In this document: one piece after another, positions 21,101 to 22,020 of the stretch
Layout: each line of letters opens with the position of its first letter
Numbering within the stretch: position 1 is the first letter of the stretch
Virus record (IMG/VR): IMGVR_UViG_3300034407_001011
Coordinates: 1 to 22,020 of that record
DNA length: 22,020 bases
Reading direction: 5' to 3' (one strand)
DNA from: a virus
Notes under the pieces: generated by a model
Database searches by the model: none
Seen by the model: the letters and a program-made list of their open reading frames with translations, nothing else
Told to the model about the DNA's origin: nothing
Translations under genes and position numbers: made by a program

Positions 21101-21850
21101 TGGGCTATCTTTTGGCAACATAGAAGGATCAAATGGTGCTAATGGCCATACCAGTTCTTTACCAGCAATATCTTCTACCATATTTTTCCATAAATCTTCA
21201 TTGTATACAACATAACCTAATGTCATTCTTGGTTCACCACCATAAGCACTATGCCACATAATTTTATCTTCTTCTTCCTTTTTACCATAATAGCCTGTCT
21301 TCATATGCCATCCTGGTACATCTGGTATGTGTACTAAATGTTTATCAAATGGTTTATTAATTTTACCTTTAGAACCTTCAGGATTAATATGTCTCCAAAA
21401 TCCATTACCAGTTTCTGTATATGTAAATAGAACATTGTATCCTGGTACATTCCAATTATTGTGCCATGCAATATATCCATCTTTTGGATACCACATCTTT
21501 AATGCACAAAACCTTATACCAAGTATTGATCCTAATTCATTGTCAAGCCATTGGCTTTTTTCTTGTATTGCTTTTGCATGTTCACTAGAATAATCATTTA
21601 GATCATCATGTTTAACCCATGTTGCTATTTGATTAAAATCATAGCCATGTGAGTCAGGTGGATATCCATCATGAGTATCATGTTCCATAGTACTCAAACA
21701 TTCTATACTTGTTGCATACTTAGACCTATTCTCTCTAAAGAACTTGCCTTTTCTTTTCATGAGTTGGTCCATGTCTAGTCCCCAGACAAAATCCTTCCAC
21801 TCATTTAATAATTTTAAAATCTCCGATTGTATTTCGTATACCGGGGTCAT
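21086..21850 (-). CDS. 2OG-oxygenase-like (cupin/hydroxylase-type) protein
   Basis: This is a probable jelly-roll dioxygenase-type protein of 254 aa, of a kind I know from marine phages. Likely metal-site residues are in 'DGYIAWHNNWNVPGYNVLF' near 124-142 (His130 with Asn132, an HxN rather than HxD/E) and IMWHSAYGGEPRMTLGYVV near 197-215 (His200, Arg208). Between them are 'TYTETGNGFWRHINPE' and 'HIPDVPGWHMKTGYYG', typical core strands. The N-terminal 110 residues are helical. AGGAG lies about nine bases before the ATG, and the gene overlaps the end of the one upstream by 50 bases. If HxN replaces HxD, metal binding may be altered. It is a different subtype from the 11055-10321 protein. It converges with the glycosyltransferase cassette. 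Confidence 0.75.
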   Translation of the reverse strand: MTPVYEIQSEILKLLNEWKDFVWGLDMDQLMKRKGKFFRENRSKYATSIECLSTMEHDTHDGYPPDSHGYDFNQIATWVKHDDLNDYSSEHAKAIQEKSQWLDNELGSILGIRFCALKMWYPKDGYIAWHNNWNVPGYNVLFTYTETGNGFWRHINPEGSKGKINKPFDKHLVHIPDVPGWHMKTGYYGKKEEEDKIMWHSAYGGEPRMTLGYVVYNEDLWKNMVEDIAGKELVWPLAPFDPSMLPKDSPSYMP

Positions 21851-22020
21851 CTAATGTGCTCCTATCTACTAAGTCGTTTGGTATTGTGTAATGCCAAAAT
21901 ACTATATTATCTTTTTCTGTTAATTCACGCTCAGGTCTATATCCTTTAACATAATTCCATTTAGCATGTATCTCTTTTATCTTTACACCGTAGTCTACAT
22001 TATAGTTAGTATTAAAGAAA
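21801..22020 (-). CDS. Partial gene running off the right edge, C-terminal 72 residues
   Basis: An open frame (codons from 22019 leftward) reads to a TGA at 21803-21801 and lacks its start. The visible part includes 'VKIKEIHAKWNYVKGYRPER', then ELTEKDNIVFWHYTIPNDLV and 'DDPGIRNTIGDFKIIK'. I do not recognise it. The 50-base overlap with the oxygenase-like gene, whose ribosome binding site lies inside this frame, suggests the two are co-transcribed. Codon use looks ordinary for the window. Confidence 0.6.
   Translation of the reverse strand, partial: FFNTNYNVDYGVKIKEIHAKWNYVKGYRPERELTEKDNIVFWHYTIPNDLVDRSTLDDPGIRNTIGDFKIIK

Noticed and set aside
1-22020. tRNA genes, CRISPR arrays, insertion sequences or integrase/attachment sites
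   Set aside because: I saw no cloverleaf-like segment, no regularly spaced repeats, no transposase or integrase motifs; coding density leaves almost no free space. I could not run a formal search.

Overview
The window is a stretch of a T4-like (Straboviridae/Kyanoviridae-type) contractile-tailed phage genome, AT-rich. The proteins look more like the marine cyanophage/pelagiphage branch than coliphage T4: for example, a 455-residue major capsid protein and cyanophage-style gp13, gp14 and gp15. I see no photosynthesis genes. A phage of a heterotrophic, AT-rich marine bacterium such as SAR11 is possible, but that is inference. I found no tRNA, CRISPR array, insertion sequence or attachment site.

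Layout. The minus strand from 17530 down to 587 is the virion-building (late) module, in the order conserved in T4-like phages. It runs: four small fibre/baseplate-like structural proteins (17530-16382), gp13, gp14, gp15, gp16 (small terminase), a one-membrane-segment MscS-like protein, a thermonuclease-like protein, gp17 (large terminase), a 2OG-oxygenase-like protein, gp18 sheath, gp19 tube, gp20 portal, a gp67-like and a gp68-position core protein, an unrecognised 123-residue protein, gp21 protease, gp22 scaffold, gp23 major capsid protein and a second tail-tube-fold protein. A further gene (545-12) has its own sigma70-type promoter.

Regulation. The late module carries at least seven, probably eight, T4-type late promoters (NATAAATA; the gp23 copy is a one-base variant) on the minus strand. 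Three of them overlap the TAA stop of the gene upstream (gp19, gp20, gp22). A strong hairpin-plus-U-tract terminator follows gp23. Right after it, a late promoter is placed so that transcription should begin on the A of the next gene's ATG, predicting a leaderless mRNA. Within the long 17530-10321 operon most genes overlap or abut, and several Shine-Dalgarno sequences lie in the last codons of the gene before.

The plus strand from 17608 to 21100 is a separate, divergent cassette. It holds an unrecognised gene, three tandem related GT-A-type glycosyltransferases, a class I methyltransferase-like protein and another unrecognised gene, all overlapping head to tail. No late promoter precedes it. 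It meets a convergent minus-strand gene (21850-21086, a second 2OG-oxygenase-like protein) that follows a gene running off the right edge. This cassette, with the two oxygenase-like genes, is the best candidate for an undescribed modification system (glycan, virion protein or nucleic acid). The MscS-like protein inside the terminase operon is the most unusual single gene.
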